NCBI RefSeq assembly: GCF_018139565.1
Contig: NZ_JAGSPK010000001.1
Location: 891,401 to 955,400 of the forward strand
DNA length: 64,000 nucleotides
Reading direction: 5' to 3'
From: Cognatundibacterium rivi
GTDB taxonomy: Bacteria > Pseudomonadota > Gammaproteobacteria > Burkholderiales > Burkholderiaceae_D
Shown here: positions 26,667-36,434 of the stretch, in pieces
How the letters are laid out: each line of letters starts with the position of its first letter
How positions within the stretch are numbered: the stretch's first letter is position 1
The notes under the pieces: generated by a model
What the model was told of the DNA's origin: nothing
Databases searched by the model: none
The model's input: the letters and a program-made list of their open reading frames with translations, nothing else
Program-made: the position numbers and the translations under genes

Positions 26667-27623
26667 ATGAGATGGCGTAAATTAGGAAAAATTTTTGATC
26701 CTACGCAACATCATGTTGTTGATAATGGAATCGGATTTGCTCAGTCGCCACAAACTTTGATATTTGACGACTTTGTCAGGATTTATTTTTCAACTCGCGT
26801 AGAAGATGCGTCAGGAAAATTTCTCAGCAAGATTGCGTTTGTAGATATGGATAAAACGCTGAGCACTGTTTTGCGTATTTCCAGTGATGATGTGATCGCC
26901 CCTGGGAAGCTAGGATGCTTTGATGAACATGGTATTTTCCCGATGAATGTGCTAAGGGTGGGGAAAGAAATTTATGCTTATACCTGCGGTTGGAGTCGGC
27001 GAGTGGCTGTTTCCGTCGAAACAGGAATTGGAATTGCTATTAGTCGAGATGATGGTTTAACTTTTCAGCGTGTAGGTGATGGCCCAATTCTGAGCAGTTC
27101 ATTACACGAGGCTTGTCTGATTGGTGATGGTTTCGTACTAAAAAATAATGATCAGTTCCATATGTGGTACATTTTTGGTCGAAACTGGAAGCGGTACAGT
27201 GATAGCGCAGCACCTGAGCGTATATACAAGATTGGACATGCTGTTTCAGATGATGGCATTAACTGGCATAAAGACGGCGGGCACCAGATTATTCCTGATA
27301 TTTTAGGGGAAGACGAATGCCAGGCATTACCAACAGTTTTGCAAATAGCCTCTCGATATCATATGTTTTTTTGTTATCGTGAGGCAACTGACTTTCGTAC
27401 TAATAAGGCACGTGGTTACCGTCTCGGTCATGCTTGGTCAGATGATTTACAAACCTGGGAACGAGATGATCAGGCTTGCCCTTTACCAGGTGCTGCTGGA
27501 GAGTGGGATAGTGACATGCAATGTTACCCGCATATTTTCCAATGTGATGAAAAAATTTACCTGGCATATAACGGTAACCAATTTGGTAAATTTGGATTTG
27601 GAATAGCGCAACTTGAACTCTGA
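26667..27623 (+). CDS. Five-bladed beta-propeller glycosidase-like protein, copy 2
   Basis: A 318-residue paralogue of the preceding gene, clearly from tandem duplication. Shared blocks include FAQ(A/S)P, DD(V/F)VR(V/I)YFS, SLHE, YKI--AVSDDG-NW, YHMFFCYR, GYR-G-A-S and GKFGFG. The two differ most in the N-terminal 20 residues and around residue 100-115. It is cytoplasmic, with no signal peptide. The start ATG is three bases after the previous stop. Two diverged copies kept together suggest two related substrates or a heterodimer. Confidence 0.75.
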   Translation: MRWRKLGKIFDPTQHHVVDNGIGFAQSPQTLIFDDFVRIYFSTRVEDASGKFLSKIAFVDMDKTLSTVLRISSDDVIAPGKLGCFDEHGIFPMNVLRVGKEIYAYTCGWSRRVAVSVETGIGIAISRDDGLTFQRVGDGPILSSSLHEACLIGDGFVLKNNDQFHMWYIFGRNWKRYSDSAAPERIYKIGHAVSDDGINWHKDGGHQIIPDILGEDECQALPTVLQIASRYHMFFCYREATDFRTNKARGYRLGHAWSDDLQTWERDDQACPLPGAAGEWDSDMQCYPHIFQCDEKIYLAYNGNQFGKFGFGIAQLEL

Positions 27624-28092
27624 CGAGCACTTGCAATTATCTATAAATGGGTCAACAGTTATGCAGGTGTTGGTGCATTTACATGCTTGTGATCGTTGTT
27701 TCATACCTCCGTTAAACAACCGGGTTGATTTATTGGAGTATGCGGAAAAAATAGCCTTGCGCGCGACCAGATTTGAGGCGTGGACCGGCGGAGAGTTATC
27801 TGCGCTGCTAGCTTGCTATACCAATGATCTTGCTCGTACAAATGCCTTTATTACTAGCGTCAGTGTCATTCCTGCGGCTCAGGGACAAGGGCTGGCTGAT
27901 GCCTTGCTTACAGCTGCGATCAATTATGTTCGTGATCAGCGATTTGAGACAATTGAGCTGGAAGTCGCTAGTGAGAATGTCGCTGCGAGAAATTTGTATA
28001 TCAAGGCTGGATTTTTCATGGTAAGCGAGCACAACGGCACTGAGACGATGAGACTAGCATTGCAAGAAAAATTTGAAAATGGCAATTTATGA
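27613..28092 (+). CDS. GNAT-family N-acetyltransferase
   Basis: A 159-residue acetyltransferase of the GNAT fold. The acetyl-CoA loop is in VSVIPAAQGQGLADALLTAAI (about residues 76-96), followed by IELEVASENVAARNLYIKAGFFMV, the classic motif B region. The start is uncertain: TTG 27613 overlaps the preceding gene by eleven bases (coupled), while ATG 27661 would shorten the protein by 16 residues. In this operon it probably N-acetylates an amino sugar, which is inference. It overlaps the methyltransferase by four bases (ATGA). Confidence 0.82.
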   Translation: MNSDEHLQLSINGSTVMQVLVHLHACDRCFIPPLNNRVDLLEYAEKIALRATRFEAWTGGELSALLACYTNDLARTNAFITSVSVIPAAQGQGLADALLTAAINYVRDQRFETIELEVASENVAARNLYIKAGFFMVSEHNGTETMRLALQEKFENGNL

Positions 28093-28829
28093 CGAGAAAT
28101 TACAATCAAGAGACACAGGATGTTCAAGAAAGGCAGTACGCCTATAGCTTTGACTTTGATGTGATGCATCCATTCATGATCCGGACATTTTCCCCTTTTT
28201 TTAAAGTTGGGAAAATGCTGGAGTTGGGGAGCTATCAGGGGGCTTTCAGCTTGCGTTTGCTTGAACACTTTTCTTCTCTTACATGCGTGGAGGCGTCAGA
28301 AGATGCGATTCACATGGCTGCAAAGCGTCTAGAAGGTCGTGCCAAGATAATTCATTCCACTTTTGAAAGTCTTGTATTACCTGAAAAATTTGAGAATATA
28401 GTCATGACACATGTGCTGGAGCATCTCGATGATCCCGTTCGTGTTTTGAAGCGTGTCAATAATGAATGGCTTGCAGATCGTGGGCGCTTTTTATTAGCAT
28501 GTCCAAATGCCAATGCTCCTTCACGACAAATTGCTGTCAAAATGGGATTGATTTCTCATAATGCCGCGGTCACGCCGGCCGAAGAAGTACATGGACATCG
28601 GCGAACGTATTCACTTAACACAATGGAAAGAGATGTTGTTGAGGCAGGCTTTCGAGTTGTTCACCGGACAGGTGTATTTTTTAAAGCTTTGGCTAATTTT
28701 CAATGGGATCGCTTATTGGCGACTGATGTAATATCTGCTGAGTATCTTGAGGGATGTTATCAACTCGGGCAACAATATCCAGATTTATGTTCCAGTATTG
28801 TTTTGGTTTGTGAGCGTCAATCGGAATGA
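28089..28829 (+). CDS. Class I SAM-dependent methyltransferase
   Basis: A 246-residue methyltransferase. The SAM-binding motif I is MLELGSYQGAFSLRLLEHF (about residues 38-56), the acidic ribose contact is CVEASEDAI, and motif post-I is IVMTHVLEHLDDPVRVLKRV, as in Methyltransf_11/23 enzymes of glycan and lipid pathways. The substrate is not readable from sequence; a sugar or sugar-lipid is likely from the neighbours. It is the last gene of the operon, coupled by an ATGA overlap. No terminator was found behind it. Confidence 0.85.
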   Translation: MTRNYNQETQDVQERQYAYSFDFDVMHPFMIRTFSPFFKVGKMLELGSYQGAFSLRLLEHFSSLTCVEASEDAIHMAAKRLEGRAKIIHSTFESLVLPEKFENIVMTHVLEHLDDPVRVLKRVNNEWLADRGRFLLACPNANAPSRQIAVKMGLISHNAAVTPAEEVHGHRRTYSLNTMERDVVEAGFRVVHRTGVFFKALANFQWDRLLATDVISAEYLEGCYQLGQQYPDLCSSIVLVCERQSE

Positions 28830-28957
28830 CTTGTGTGATTGCTGAATTCAGTTCTTATTAGTAATAGAAATTTCTTATGGAGTAAAGGTGCTTTCGCGTT
28901 CATCAGTAAGTTGAATTTTATTGCGATGTTTTTGCGCCTAGTAAGTTGTTTGTAATT

Positions 28958-29554
28958 TTAGACATCAGGTCTAGGATGAGCCTGGATACCGCAAAGTTGG
29001 CGTAAATTTTGTAGTTTGCCTTTTTTTAAAGGCATATTCAGTTCTTTGTAATGCAACATGAGATCGATCGGATTACTGCATTCATCCAGACAGCTGGTAA
29101 GCATTTCGTCATCAGCCGGCTTTGTTCCGCTCCAAATACAAGGTAATACTTCGACTAAATCTCTATCGTCGATTTGCGCCAGCCGATGACCAGACCTGAA
29201 TACTATATTTCCTTCTTCAACTATATATGCATGGTCAATGTCAGTAAATGCTTCAGACGTTTGTGTCTGCATACCCAGTATGCCTGTACGTAAAATATAC
29301 GGCGTCGTTTCCAAATCAACATATACTCGTTGAGGCCCATTCTGAAAAAACCAGCAGCCGCGTTCATCAACGGTGTAGTTGCGGTTGATGAAGTTGGTCA
29401 ACGCAGAATGGCGGATGATGTCGCCCGGCAGATTCAGTGCCTGGCAGCGTGCATCGCGCATGCGCCAGTTACCGCGCGCATCCAATGCCAGCCAGCCATA
29501 ACAATCGGGCACATCGGGCCACTTTGCCATTGCTGCTTTGACGATGTCATCCAT
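28958..29554 (-). CDS. Conserved-looking protein of unknown function beside YheT hydrolase
   Basis: A 198-residue soluble protein I cannot place in a named family with confidence. It contains CYGWLALDARGNWRMRD near the N-terminus and VDERGCWFFQNGPQRVYVDLETTPYILR in the middle. The remainder is mixed alpha/beta, with a Pro/Asp-ending tail. ATG 29554 overlaps the hydrolase stop by eight bases, so the two are translationally coupled and may work together. There is no signal peptide, membrane helix or clear catalytic motif. Confidence 0.75.
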   Translation of the reverse strand: MDDIVKAAMAKWPDVPDCYGWLALDARGNWRMRDARCQALNLPGDIIRHSALTNFINRNYTVDERGCWFFQNGPQRVYVDLETTPYILRTGILGMQTQTSEAFTDIDHAYIVEEGNIVFRSGHRLAQIDDRDLVEVLPCIWSGTKPADDEMLTSCLDECSNPIDLMLHYKELNMPLKKGKLQNLRQLCGIQAHPRPDV

Positions 29555-30509
29555 GTGTCGCCTTGTCAAAAAAGTGAAGAATTTTTTGTGGCAGCCAGTC
29601 AAGCTGGCCGGGGATTTTTCCATTGACGAAACCGACGTGCCCGCCATGCTCAGGATAGTCGAGCTGCACACAATTCGCCGCATTCAAGGGCAGATACCGG
29701 CCTGGAAGAAACGGATCGTTTTTAGCATTCAGTACCAGCGTTGGAATAGTAATGTCGTTCAGCACATGTTTTGCACTGGCCCGGTGCCAGTAATCATCTG
29801 TATCCAGATAACCATGCAAGGGGGCGGTGACGACATTATCAAATTCGTATAAATTTTTTGCTTCAAGTAAGCGATTCCTGTCAAACAATCCCGGGAATTG
29901 TTCCAGTTTTTTTAAGCATTTGGGTTTCAGTGTTTTTAGAAACATGCGGGTGTACAGCATGTTGATGCCGCTGGATAATGATGCACCGCCTTGGGTCAGA
30001 TCTAGTGGCGCAGAGACCGCGCAGGCGGCATGAATAATTTCTGCCTGCTGCTGCGACTCACCCAGCCAGCGTAACAGGGCATTGCCGCCCAAGGATACGC
30101 CAGCGACGAACAAGGGCGCGGCCGCATTTGTTTTCCGATGCTTTGCATGCAGGCGACGAATGACCCAGTCAAGTTCTTCGGCATCGCCGGAATGATAAAA
30201 CCGTGGTGCCTGATTCAGTTCACCTGAACAACCGCGAAAGTGCGGAATCGCACCGGACCAGCCTCGTGCCTGAACTGCCGCCATCAGCGCGCGTGCATAG
30301 TGGCTATCGCTCGAGCCTTCCAGCCCATGAAACAAGACAACGAATGGTTGTCCCGCTTTGCCATCGATAAAGTCAACGTCGATGAAATCTTCATCTGGCG
30401 TCTGCCAGCGTTCACGGCGGAAGCTGACCACTGGTTTGCTGACGCACGTGGCCGGATAAATCGTTTGCAAATGACCGCCGGGTAGCCAGGCTGGAGCCAG
30501 ATATTTCAT
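29547..30509 (-). CDS. Alpha/beta-hydrolase, YheT family
   Basis: A 320-residue hydrolase of the YheT/ABHD1-3 group, typically esterases of unknown physiological substrate. The N-terminal LPGGHLQTIYP is diagnostic. The nucleophile serine is in GVSLGGNAL, the oxyanion region is VVLFHGLEGSSDSHYA, the acid is in LNAKNDPFLP and the histidine is in EHGGHVGFV. It is soluble. The downstream unknown gene overlaps its stop, and an NTF2-like gene lies 20 bases upstream. Confidence 0.9.
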   Translation of the reverse strand: MKYLAPAWLPGGHLQTIYPATCVSKPVVSFRRERWQTPDEDFIDVDFIDGKAGQPFVVLFHGLEGSSDSHYARALMAAVQARGWSGAIPHFRGCSGELNQAPRFYHSGDAEELDWVIRRLHAKHRKTNAAAPLFVAGVSLGGNALLRWLGESQQQAEIIHAACAVSAPLDLTQGGASLSSGINMLYTRMFLKTLKPKCLKKLEQFPGLFDRNRLLEAKNLYEFDNVVTAPLHGYLDTDDYWHRASAKHVLNDITIPTLVLNAKNDPFLPGRYLPLNAANCVQLDYPEHGGHVGFVNGKIPGQLDWLPQKILHFFDKATHG

Positions 30510-30529
30510 CTCAATATTTCAATACAATT

Positions 30530-30961
30530 TCAATGCAGAACACTGGCTTTAAATAAATCCAGAGGTGCTTTGCCCGCTGCAACTGAGGCGTGATGCATGG
30601 TAATGCGCCAGCCGTGCGGTGTTTTGAGATAAACGTTAGTCGCCAGAATGTGAACTTCCGGCATCGCGTCGCTGGTTTTCGTGACTTGTTCAATCACGCT
30701 ATGTACGGCTGTCGCCATCGTATGCGTGGCATGCAATTGTGTTGGATGAATCTGTACGCTACCCCTTTCAAAGATAGTCTCAAAAGATGTGCGTATCGCT
30801 GCATGCCCGATCAGGCGCGGAGCACCGGGGTGAATGCAGACGATTTCTTCGTCATCCGCCCAGAGCGCCATCAGTGCGTCGAGATCGGCGCGGGCGAGGG
30901 CGGCATAAAATGCTGCCTCGGCTTCATCTGCACTACCGTTAAATTGCTTTTTGGCTGGCAT
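30530..30961 (-). CDS. SnoaL/NTF2-like protein
   Basis: A 143-residue protein with the cone-shaped NTF2-like fold. The pattern AFYAALARADLDALMALWADDEEIVCIHPGAPRLIGHAAIR is typical of the SnoaL_3/DUF4440-type group, and WRITMHHAS lies near the end. Members range from isomerases to binding proteins; no function can be assigned. It is transcribed with the YheT gene downstream and the zinc-finger gene 15 bases upstream. Confidence 0.82.
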   Translation of the reverse strand: MPAKKQFNGSADEAEAAFYAALARADLDALMALWADDEEIVCIHPGAPRLIGHAAIRTSFETIFERGSVQIHPTQLHATHTMATAVHSVIEQVTKTSDAMPEVHILATNVYLKTPHGWRITMHHASVAAGKAPLDLFKASVLH

Positions 30962-30976
30962 AGCTGATGGTGCTGA

Positions 30977-31177
30977 TCAATGTCCTTTGAGGACAGTACC
31001 AGGCGCTAATTTATATTGCGTACCGCAGTATGAGCAGGTTGCTGAGCCGCTATGCGACAGATCCAGAAAAACGCGTGGATGTGAAGACCAGAGCGGCATC
31101 GCAGGGTTAGGGCAATAGGCAGGCAAATCTTTGGCTTGCAGCTCGACTACGTTATTCGCGGTGTTAGATGTGGTCAT
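30977..31177 (-). CDS. Small zinc-finger protein (zf-CHCC type)
   Basis: A 66-residue protein of the zinc-finger CHCC family related to the mitochondrial complex I subunit NDUFS6. Ligand residues are CPN (Cys22), HPRVFLDL (His), and the pair CSYCG near the C-terminus. Bacterial members are common in Burkholderiales; their role is not settled. The start is ATG 31177, and the gene is divergent from azlC. Confidence 0.85.
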   Translation of the reverse strand: MTTSNTANNVVELQAKDLPAYCPNPAMPLWSSHPRVFLDLSHSGSATCSYCGTQYKLAPGTVLKGH

Positions 31178-31303
31178 GATGATTCCATAAAGTTAAAACG
31201 CCAGACGAGAATTTTAACGGATTCCTGCCGCTTGCTGTCGCCTGATCAGCGTGCTTTTTGATTCAACGGTAAAATCGCGGACTTTTCTATTGCAAAAAAT
31301 CTC

Positions 31304-32032
31304 ATGTCATTTGAATCTGATCAAGCTGCGACCAAAGCCGCGCTTAAAGTGGGAGCGCCCACCTGGTTCGGTGTCGGTGCATGGGGGCTGGTGGTCGGTG
31401 TCGCCATGATTAAGGCAGGGCTGAGTGTGCCGCAAGCTCTGGGAATGACGCTGATCGTCTTCGCCGGATCGGCGCAATTATCGTCGCTGCCTCTGATTGC
31501 GGCGCATGCCCCTTTATGGGTGATTTTTGTGACTGCCTTGGTGGTGAATTTGCGGTTTGTGATTTTTTCAGCGCTCTTGTCTCCGCATTTTTCCCACCTG
31601 CCGTGGCGCACCCGTGCGTGGCTCGGGTATTTATCCGGTGATTTTTCTGTCACTTTGTTCATTCAGCGTTTTCCTGAGTTCGCTGATGCAAAAGGGAAGC
31701 TAGCCTATCTGAAAGGCCTGATTTTTCCTAACTGGGCTTCCTGGCAAATCGGCTCCGTGATTGGTGTTCTGTTAGGTAGTCAGGTGCCAGCGAGCTGGGG
31801 ACTGGGATTCGCTGGCACGCTGGCGATTCTCTGCATCATGTTGCCGTTAATGATGAACCATGCCGCGATAGTCGGGGTATTGGTTGCCAGTGTTGTTGCA
31901 CTACTTGCATTTACTGTGCCGTATAAGCTGGGGTTGTTAATTGCTGTTATTGCAGGCATGGGGACGGCAATGTTGGTCGATGAATGGCGCGAATCACGTC
32001 GAGACCGGCAGAATGTAGAGGGCAAGCGATGA
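31304..32032 (+). CDS. azlC: AzlC-family branched-chain amino acid exporter subunit
   Basis: A 242-residue inner-membrane protein with about seven helices. The family pattern is clear (GVGAWGLVVGVAMIKAGLS, TLIVFAGSAQLSSLPLI, NLRFVIFSALLSPHF). AzlC works with the small AzlD to export branched-chain amino acids and analogues. It overlaps azlD by four bases (ATGA). It starts at ATG 31304, divergent from the zinc-finger gene. Confidence 0.9.
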   Translation: MSFESDQAATKAALKVGAPTWFGVGAWGLVVGVAMIKAGLSVPQALGMTLIVFAGSAQLSSLPLIAAHAPLWVIFVTALVVNLRFVIFSALLSPHFSHLPWRTRAWLGYLSGDFSVTLFIQRFPEFADAKGKLAYLKGLIFPNWASWQIGSVIGVLLGSQVPASWGLGFAGTLAILCIMLPLMMNHAAIVGVLVASVVALLAFTVPYKLGLLIAVIAGMGTAMLVDEWRESRRDRQNVEGKR

Positions 32033-32352
32033 GCGCCGTTGATATTTGGATGGTTATTTTTTTATTGTTTCTGGCAACATTTATCGCCAGAAGCAGTTTT
32101 TGGCTGGCAGGGAACCGGATTCAATTACCCAAGCGCGTACAGGAAGCCCTGCGCTATGCGCCAGCCTGCGCGCTGGCTGCCATCATCGTTCCGGATTTAT
32201 TGCTGACTAACGCGCAACTGGATGTCAGTTGGCATAATCCCCGTTTGATTGCCGGCGTACTTGCTACCGTCTTTTTTCTGATTCGTAAAGATATGCTGCA
32301 AACCATCATTTTTGGCATGCTGGTATTCACGCTGGCACGGCTTTATCTGTGA
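32029..32352 (+). CDS. azlD: AzlD-family transporter subunit
   Basis: A 107-residue membrane protein with about four helices, the partner of AzlC. Family features are FIARSSFWLAGNRIQLP and the LRYAPACALAAIIVPDLL helix. ATG 32029 overlaps the azlC stop, so translation is coupled; longer in-frame starts lie inside azlC. Confidence 0.9.
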   Translation: MSAVDIWMVIFLLFLATFIARSSFWLAGNRIQLPKRVQEALRYAPACALAAIIVPDLLLTNAQLDVSWHNPRLIAGVLATVFFLIRKDMLQTIIFGMLVFTLARLYL

Positions 32353-32542
32353 ATTCGCGCGTACGTCACTGGTATGCATGCAATTAGGCCGGAAAACGCT
32401 GTAGCAGGCGCTGGGGCTTTGGTAAAATAGCGGTTTCATCCGCGTCAGCATCGATTCAAACCTGCAACAGTGAAGAAATACCTCGTTGCTGTTGCTTACG
32501 CTGGCCGGAACACTGCTTTTTAACCTTGCCACATAGACAACG

Positions 32543-33736
32543 ATGCAATTCAACCGACTCAGCGATCTGATCGCAGCTAATCAGCTTCAAGGCAAACGTG
32601 TTTTTATCCGTGCCGATCTCAATGTGCCACAAGACGATAACGGGAATATCACCGAAGATACGCGTATCCGTGCTTCCGTACCTGCTATCGCACAAGCATT
32701 GCAAGCGGGGGCGGCTGTCATGGTGACGTCCCATCTCGGACGTCCGACGGAAGGTGAGTTCAAGCCTGAAGATACGCTGGCACCCGTTGCCGTGCGCTTG
32801 GCCGAGTTGTTGGGGGTACCTGTAACGCTGAAGCAAAACTGGGTAGACGGCGTTGATGTCGCTCCTGGTCAGGTGGTATTGCTGGAAAACTGCCGCGTCA
32901 ACAAAGGTGAAAAGAAAAATGACGATGCGCTGGCGCAGAAAATGGCAGCGTTGTGCGATGTGTACGTGAACGATGCGTTTGGTACAGCACATCGCGCTGA
33001 AGCGACAACGCACGGCATTGCAAAATTTGCGCCGATTGCCTGCGCTGGTCCTTTGTTGTCCGCAGAATTAGATGCATTGGGCAAAGCACTGGGTCATCCG
33101 GCACGCCCACTGGTTGCAATCGTGGCAGGCTCCAAAGTCTCCAGTAAGCTGACTATCCTCAAATCGCTTGCAGATAAAGTTGATAACCTGATTGTCGGCG
33201 GCGGTATTGCAAATACCTTTATGCTGGCTTCTGGTCTGAAAATTGGCAAATCTCTGGCAGAAGCGGATCTGGTCGATGAAGCCAAAGCCATTATCGATAT
33301 GATGGCAAAGCGTGGCGCTTCCGTACCTATTCCGACAGATGTAGTGTGCGCAAAAGAATTTGCTCCGACAGCAGTGGCAACGGTAAAAGCCGTTGCTGAT
33401 GTCGCCGATGACGACATGATTCTGGATATCGGTCCGGTGACCGCGGCGCTGCTGGCAGAGCAAATCAAAAAAGCTGGCACTATCGTCTGGAACGGTCCGG
33501 TCGGCGTGTTTGAATTCGATCAGTTTGGTAACGGTACTAAGGTGCTGGCACAGGCCATTGCGGATTCCGCAGGGTTCTCGATTGCCGGTGGTGGCGATAC
33601 ACTGGCAGCCATTGCAAAATACAACATAGCCGATCGTGTTGGTTATATTTCTACCGGTGGTGGCGCTTTCCTCGAGTTTTTGGAGGGCAAGACTTTGCCA
33701 GCGGTTGAGATACTGTTGCAACGCGCGGCGAAATAA
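32543..33736 (+). CDS. pgk: Phosphoglycerate kinase
   Basis: A 397-residue glycolytic enzyme converting 1,3-bisphosphoglycerate and ADP to 3-phosphoglycerate and ATP. It has the N-terminal substrate signature [41 protein letters not shown] and the C-terminal nucleotide site [19 protein letters not shown] and [17 protein letters not shown]. Length is normal. It opens a glycolysis group with pyk and fba on the same strand. Confidence 0.98.
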   Translation: MQFNRLSDLIAANQLQGKRVFIRADLNVPQDDNGNITEDTRIRASVPAIAQALQAGAAVMVTSHLGRPTEGEFKPEDTLAPVAVRLAELLGVPVTLKQNWVDGVDVAPGQVVLLENCRVNKGEKKNDDALAQKMAALCDVYVNDAFGTAHRAEATTHGIAKFAPIACAGPLLSAELDALGKALGHPARPLVAIVAGSKVSSKLTILKSLADKVDNLIVGGGIANTFMLASGLKIGKSLAEADLVDEAKAIIDMMAKRGASVPIPTDVVCAKEFAPTAVATVKAVADVADDDMILDIGPVTAALLAEQIKKAGTIVWNGPVGVFEFDQFGNGTKVLAQAIADSAGFSIAGGGDTLAAIAKYNIADRVGYISTGGGAFLEFLEGKTLPAVEILLQRAAK

Positions 33737-33803
33737 GAGTGTTTTGCTGCGAAGCTTGATCATCGTTTAGCTTCATCTTATAAAAAATAATTCAGGAGAC
33801 CAG

Positions 33804-35237
33804 ATGCTGCGTGCAACCAAGATCGTCGCCACCATAGGCCCCGCGTCTAACGATGTGGCCACTCTCAAACGCATGATTAAGGCGGGCGTAAATGTAGTAC
33901 GCCTGAATTTTTCTCATGGTAAGGCGCAGGATCATATTGACCGTGCCGCGATGGTACGTCAGGCGGCGGCTGAATGTGGTTGTGAAGTCGCGATCATGGC
34001 AGACTTGCAGGGGCCTAAAATCCGTATCGGCAAGTTTGAAAATACGCGCATTGTGGTTGCTGATGGCGATAAATTCATTCTGGATGCCGATTGCAGTATC
34101 GGTAATCAGGAACGCGTCGGACTGGACTATAAAGCCTTGCCACGCGATGTGCGTGCAGGCGATATTTTGTTGCTCAACGATGGCCTGATCGTGCTGCAAG
34201 TTGAACGGATCGCCGGGAATGAGATTCACACCGTCGTCAAAATTGGCGGTGAGCTGTCGAACAATAAAGGAATTAATCGTCAGGGCGGTGGTCTGACGGC
34301 GCCAGCGTTGACGGTGAAAGACATGGAAGACATCAAGACAGCGATGTCCTTTCAGGCTGATTACGTCGCCGTTTCGTTTCCGAAAAATGCGACGGATATG
34401 GAAATGGCGCGGCACTTATCGAATATTGCTGGTGAAGCCTATAATCACAAGCCGATGATGATTGCCAAGATCGAGCGTTCAGAGGCGATCCCGGCATTGC
34501 AGGAAATTCTCGATGCCTCCGATGGCATCATGGTGGCGCGTGGTGATCTGGCGGTTGAAGTTGGTAATGCCGCTGTGCCTGCGTTGCAAAAGCGCATGAT
34601 CAAGATGGCGCGCGCATCAAATAAACTGGCGATTACCGCGACCCAGATGATGGAGTCCATGATCGTGAATGCGGTGCCGACGCGTGCTGAAGTGTCCGAC
34701 GTCGCTAATGCGGTACTGGATGGCACAGACGCAGTGATGGCATCGGCCGAAACGGCTTCAGGTAAATATCCGGTCGAGACGGTGGAAGCCATGTCGGCCA
34801 TTTGTCTTGATGCCGAGAAATTTCAGGAATCCAAGCTCGATTCTGATTTTATGAATCTGGCGTTTACCCGTATTGATCAGTCGATTGCGTATGGTGCGTT
34901 ATTTACGGCGCATCATCTGGGTGTTAAAGCGATCGTCGCTTTAACAGAATCTGGCTCCACGGCTTTGTGGATGAGCCGCCACAGCATTAATGTACCTTTG
35001 TTTGCGTTGACGCCGAGTATTGTCACCCAGCGTAAAGTCGCGCTGTACCGCAATGTCAGCACATTCAATTCGCCGTACTCAACGGATCGCGATGCCGTGT
35101 TGAAAGCAGCAGAAGCTGTTTTGCTGAAAAAAGGTTTCGTCAGTCAGGGCGATAAGATCGTCGTGACCTGGGGCGAACCTATGGGGCAGGTCGGCGGCAC
35201 CAACGCAATGAAAATAGTGAAAGTCGGCGACAACTGA
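33804..35237 (+). CDS. pyk: Pyruvate kinase
   Basis: A 477-residue enzyme that converts phosphoenolpyruvate and ADP to pyruvate and ATP. It shows [38 protein letters not shown], the active-site block [18 protein letters not shown]...[15 protein letters not shown] and ATQMMESMI. The C-terminal domain is complete. The start follows CAGGAGA. It lies 67 bases after pgk and 43 before fba. Confidence 0.98.
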   Translation: MLRATKIVATIGPASNDVATLKRMIKAGVNVVRLNFSHGKAQDHIDRAAMVRQAAAECGCEVAIMADLQGPKIRIGKFENTRIVVADGDKFILDADCSIGNQERVGLDYKALPRDVRAGDILLLNDGLIVLQVERIAGNEIHTVVKIGGELSNNKGINRQGGGLTAPALTVKDMEDIKTAMSFQADYVAVSFPKNATDMEMARHLSNIAGEAYNHKPMMIAKIERSEAIPALQEILDASDGIMVARGDLAVEVGNAAVPALQKRMIKMARASNKLAITATQMMESMIVNAVPTRAEVSDVANAVLDGTDAVMASAETASGKYPVETVEAMSAICLDAEKFQESKLDSDFMNLAFTRIDQSIAYGALFTAHHLGVKAIVALTESGSTALWMSRHSINVPLFALTPSIVTQRKVALYRNVSTFNSPYSTDRDAVLKAAEAVLLKKGFVSQGDKIVVTWGEPMGQVGGTNAMKIVKVGDN

Positions 35238-35280
35238 GTTTGCCAGGTTAAATTTTTTAATAGTACTTCTGGAGTTAATT

Positions 35281-36345
35281 ATGCCTCTCGTATCCATGCG
35301 TCAATTGCTGGACCACGCCGCCGAAAACGGCTACGGTTTACCAGCGTTCAACGTCAATAATCTGGAACAAGTTACCGCGATTATGGAAGCCGCCAATGAA
35401 GTTGGCGCGCCTGTGATCATGCAAGCGTCTGCCGGTGCCCGTAAGTATGCCGGTGAAGCATTTCTGCGCCACCTGATCGAAGCTGCGGTTGAAGCGTATC
35501 CGCATATTCCTGTGGTCATGCATCAGGATCACGGACAATCGCCAGCTGTGTGTATGGCGGCGATTAAATCCGGCTTCACTTCCGTGATGATGGATGGTTC
35601 ACTGATGGAAGACGGTAAATCGGTTGCCAGCTATGAATACAACGTGGAAGTGTCACGTGAAGTAGTGAAATTTTCCCACTCCATCGGTGTGACAGTCGAA
35701 GCCGAACTCGGCGTACTCGGCTCGCTCGAAACCATGATGGGCGACAAGGAAGACGGTCACGGTGCGGATGGCAAAATGACGCGCGAACAATTGCTGACAG
35801 ACGTGCAGCAAGCCGCTGATTTCGTGAAACAAACTCAATGTGATGCACTCGCGATTGCGATTGGTACATCACACGGTGCGTATAAATTCTCGCGCAAGCC
35901 AACTGGCGATATTCTGGCGATTGACCGCATCAAAGAAATCCACGCGCGCATTCCTAATACCCATCTGGTGATGCACGGTTCTTCTTCTGTGCCGCAAGAA
36001 TTACTCGAAGAAATCCGTCAGTTCGGTGGCGACATGAAAGAAACTTACGGCGTGCCAGTGGAAGAAATCGTGATCGGTATTCAGAATGGCGTGCGTAAAA
36101 TTAATATCGACACTGACATCCGTCTGGCGATGACAGGTGCGATTCGTCGTCACATGTTTGAAAATCCGGGCAAATTTGATCCACGTGATTACCTGAAACC
36201 GGCACGCGAAGCGGCAAAACTGGTATGCAAAGCGCGTTATCTGTCTTTCGGCTGCGAAGGTCAGGCCGCGAAGATCAAGCCTATGCCACTCGAAAAAGTT
36301 GCTGAGCAATACAAAAAAGGCGCGTTGTCGCAGATCGTCAACTAA
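35281..36345 (+). CDS. fba: Fructose-bisphosphate aldolase, class II
   Basis: A 354-residue zinc-dependent aldolase of the type shared by glycolysis and the Calvin cycle (cbbA-like). Zn ligands and motifs are VVMHQDHG (about 77-84), [38 protein letters not shown] and [14 protein letters not shown]. It follows TGGAGTTA. A terminator lies 15 bases behind the stop and ends the pgk-pyk-fba group. Confidence 0.97.
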   Translation: MPLVSMRQLLDHAAENGYGLPAFNVNNLEQVTAIMEAANEVGAPVIMQASAGARKYAGEAFLRHLIEAAVEAYPHIPVVMHQDHGQSPAVCMAAIKSGFTSVMMDGSLMEDGKSVASYEYNVEVSREVVKFSHSIGVTVEAELGVLGSLETMMGDKEDGHGADGKMTREQLLTDVQQAADFVKQTQCDALAIAIGTSHGAYKFSRKPTGDILAIDRIKEIHARIPNTHLVMHGSSSVPQELLEEIRQFGGDMKETYGVPVEEIVIGIQNGVRKINIDTDIRLAMTGAIRRHMFENPGKFDPRDYLKPAREAAKLVCKARYLSFGCEGQAAKIKPMPLEKVAEQYKKGALSQIVN

Positions 36346-36360
36346 GCTGACGTCATATCT

Positions 36361-36392
36361 CAGGGCGCAGAGTATGCGCCCTGCGCATTTTT
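36361..36392 (+). terminator. Terminator after fba
   Basis: A 9-bp stem CAGGGCGCA / TGCGCCCTG with a five-base loop, then CGCA and five T. Confidence 0.85.
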
Positions 36393-36434
36393 GCTGAATC
36401 AAAATTGTTGCGCCGTGAGGTGCTGAAAAAAATC

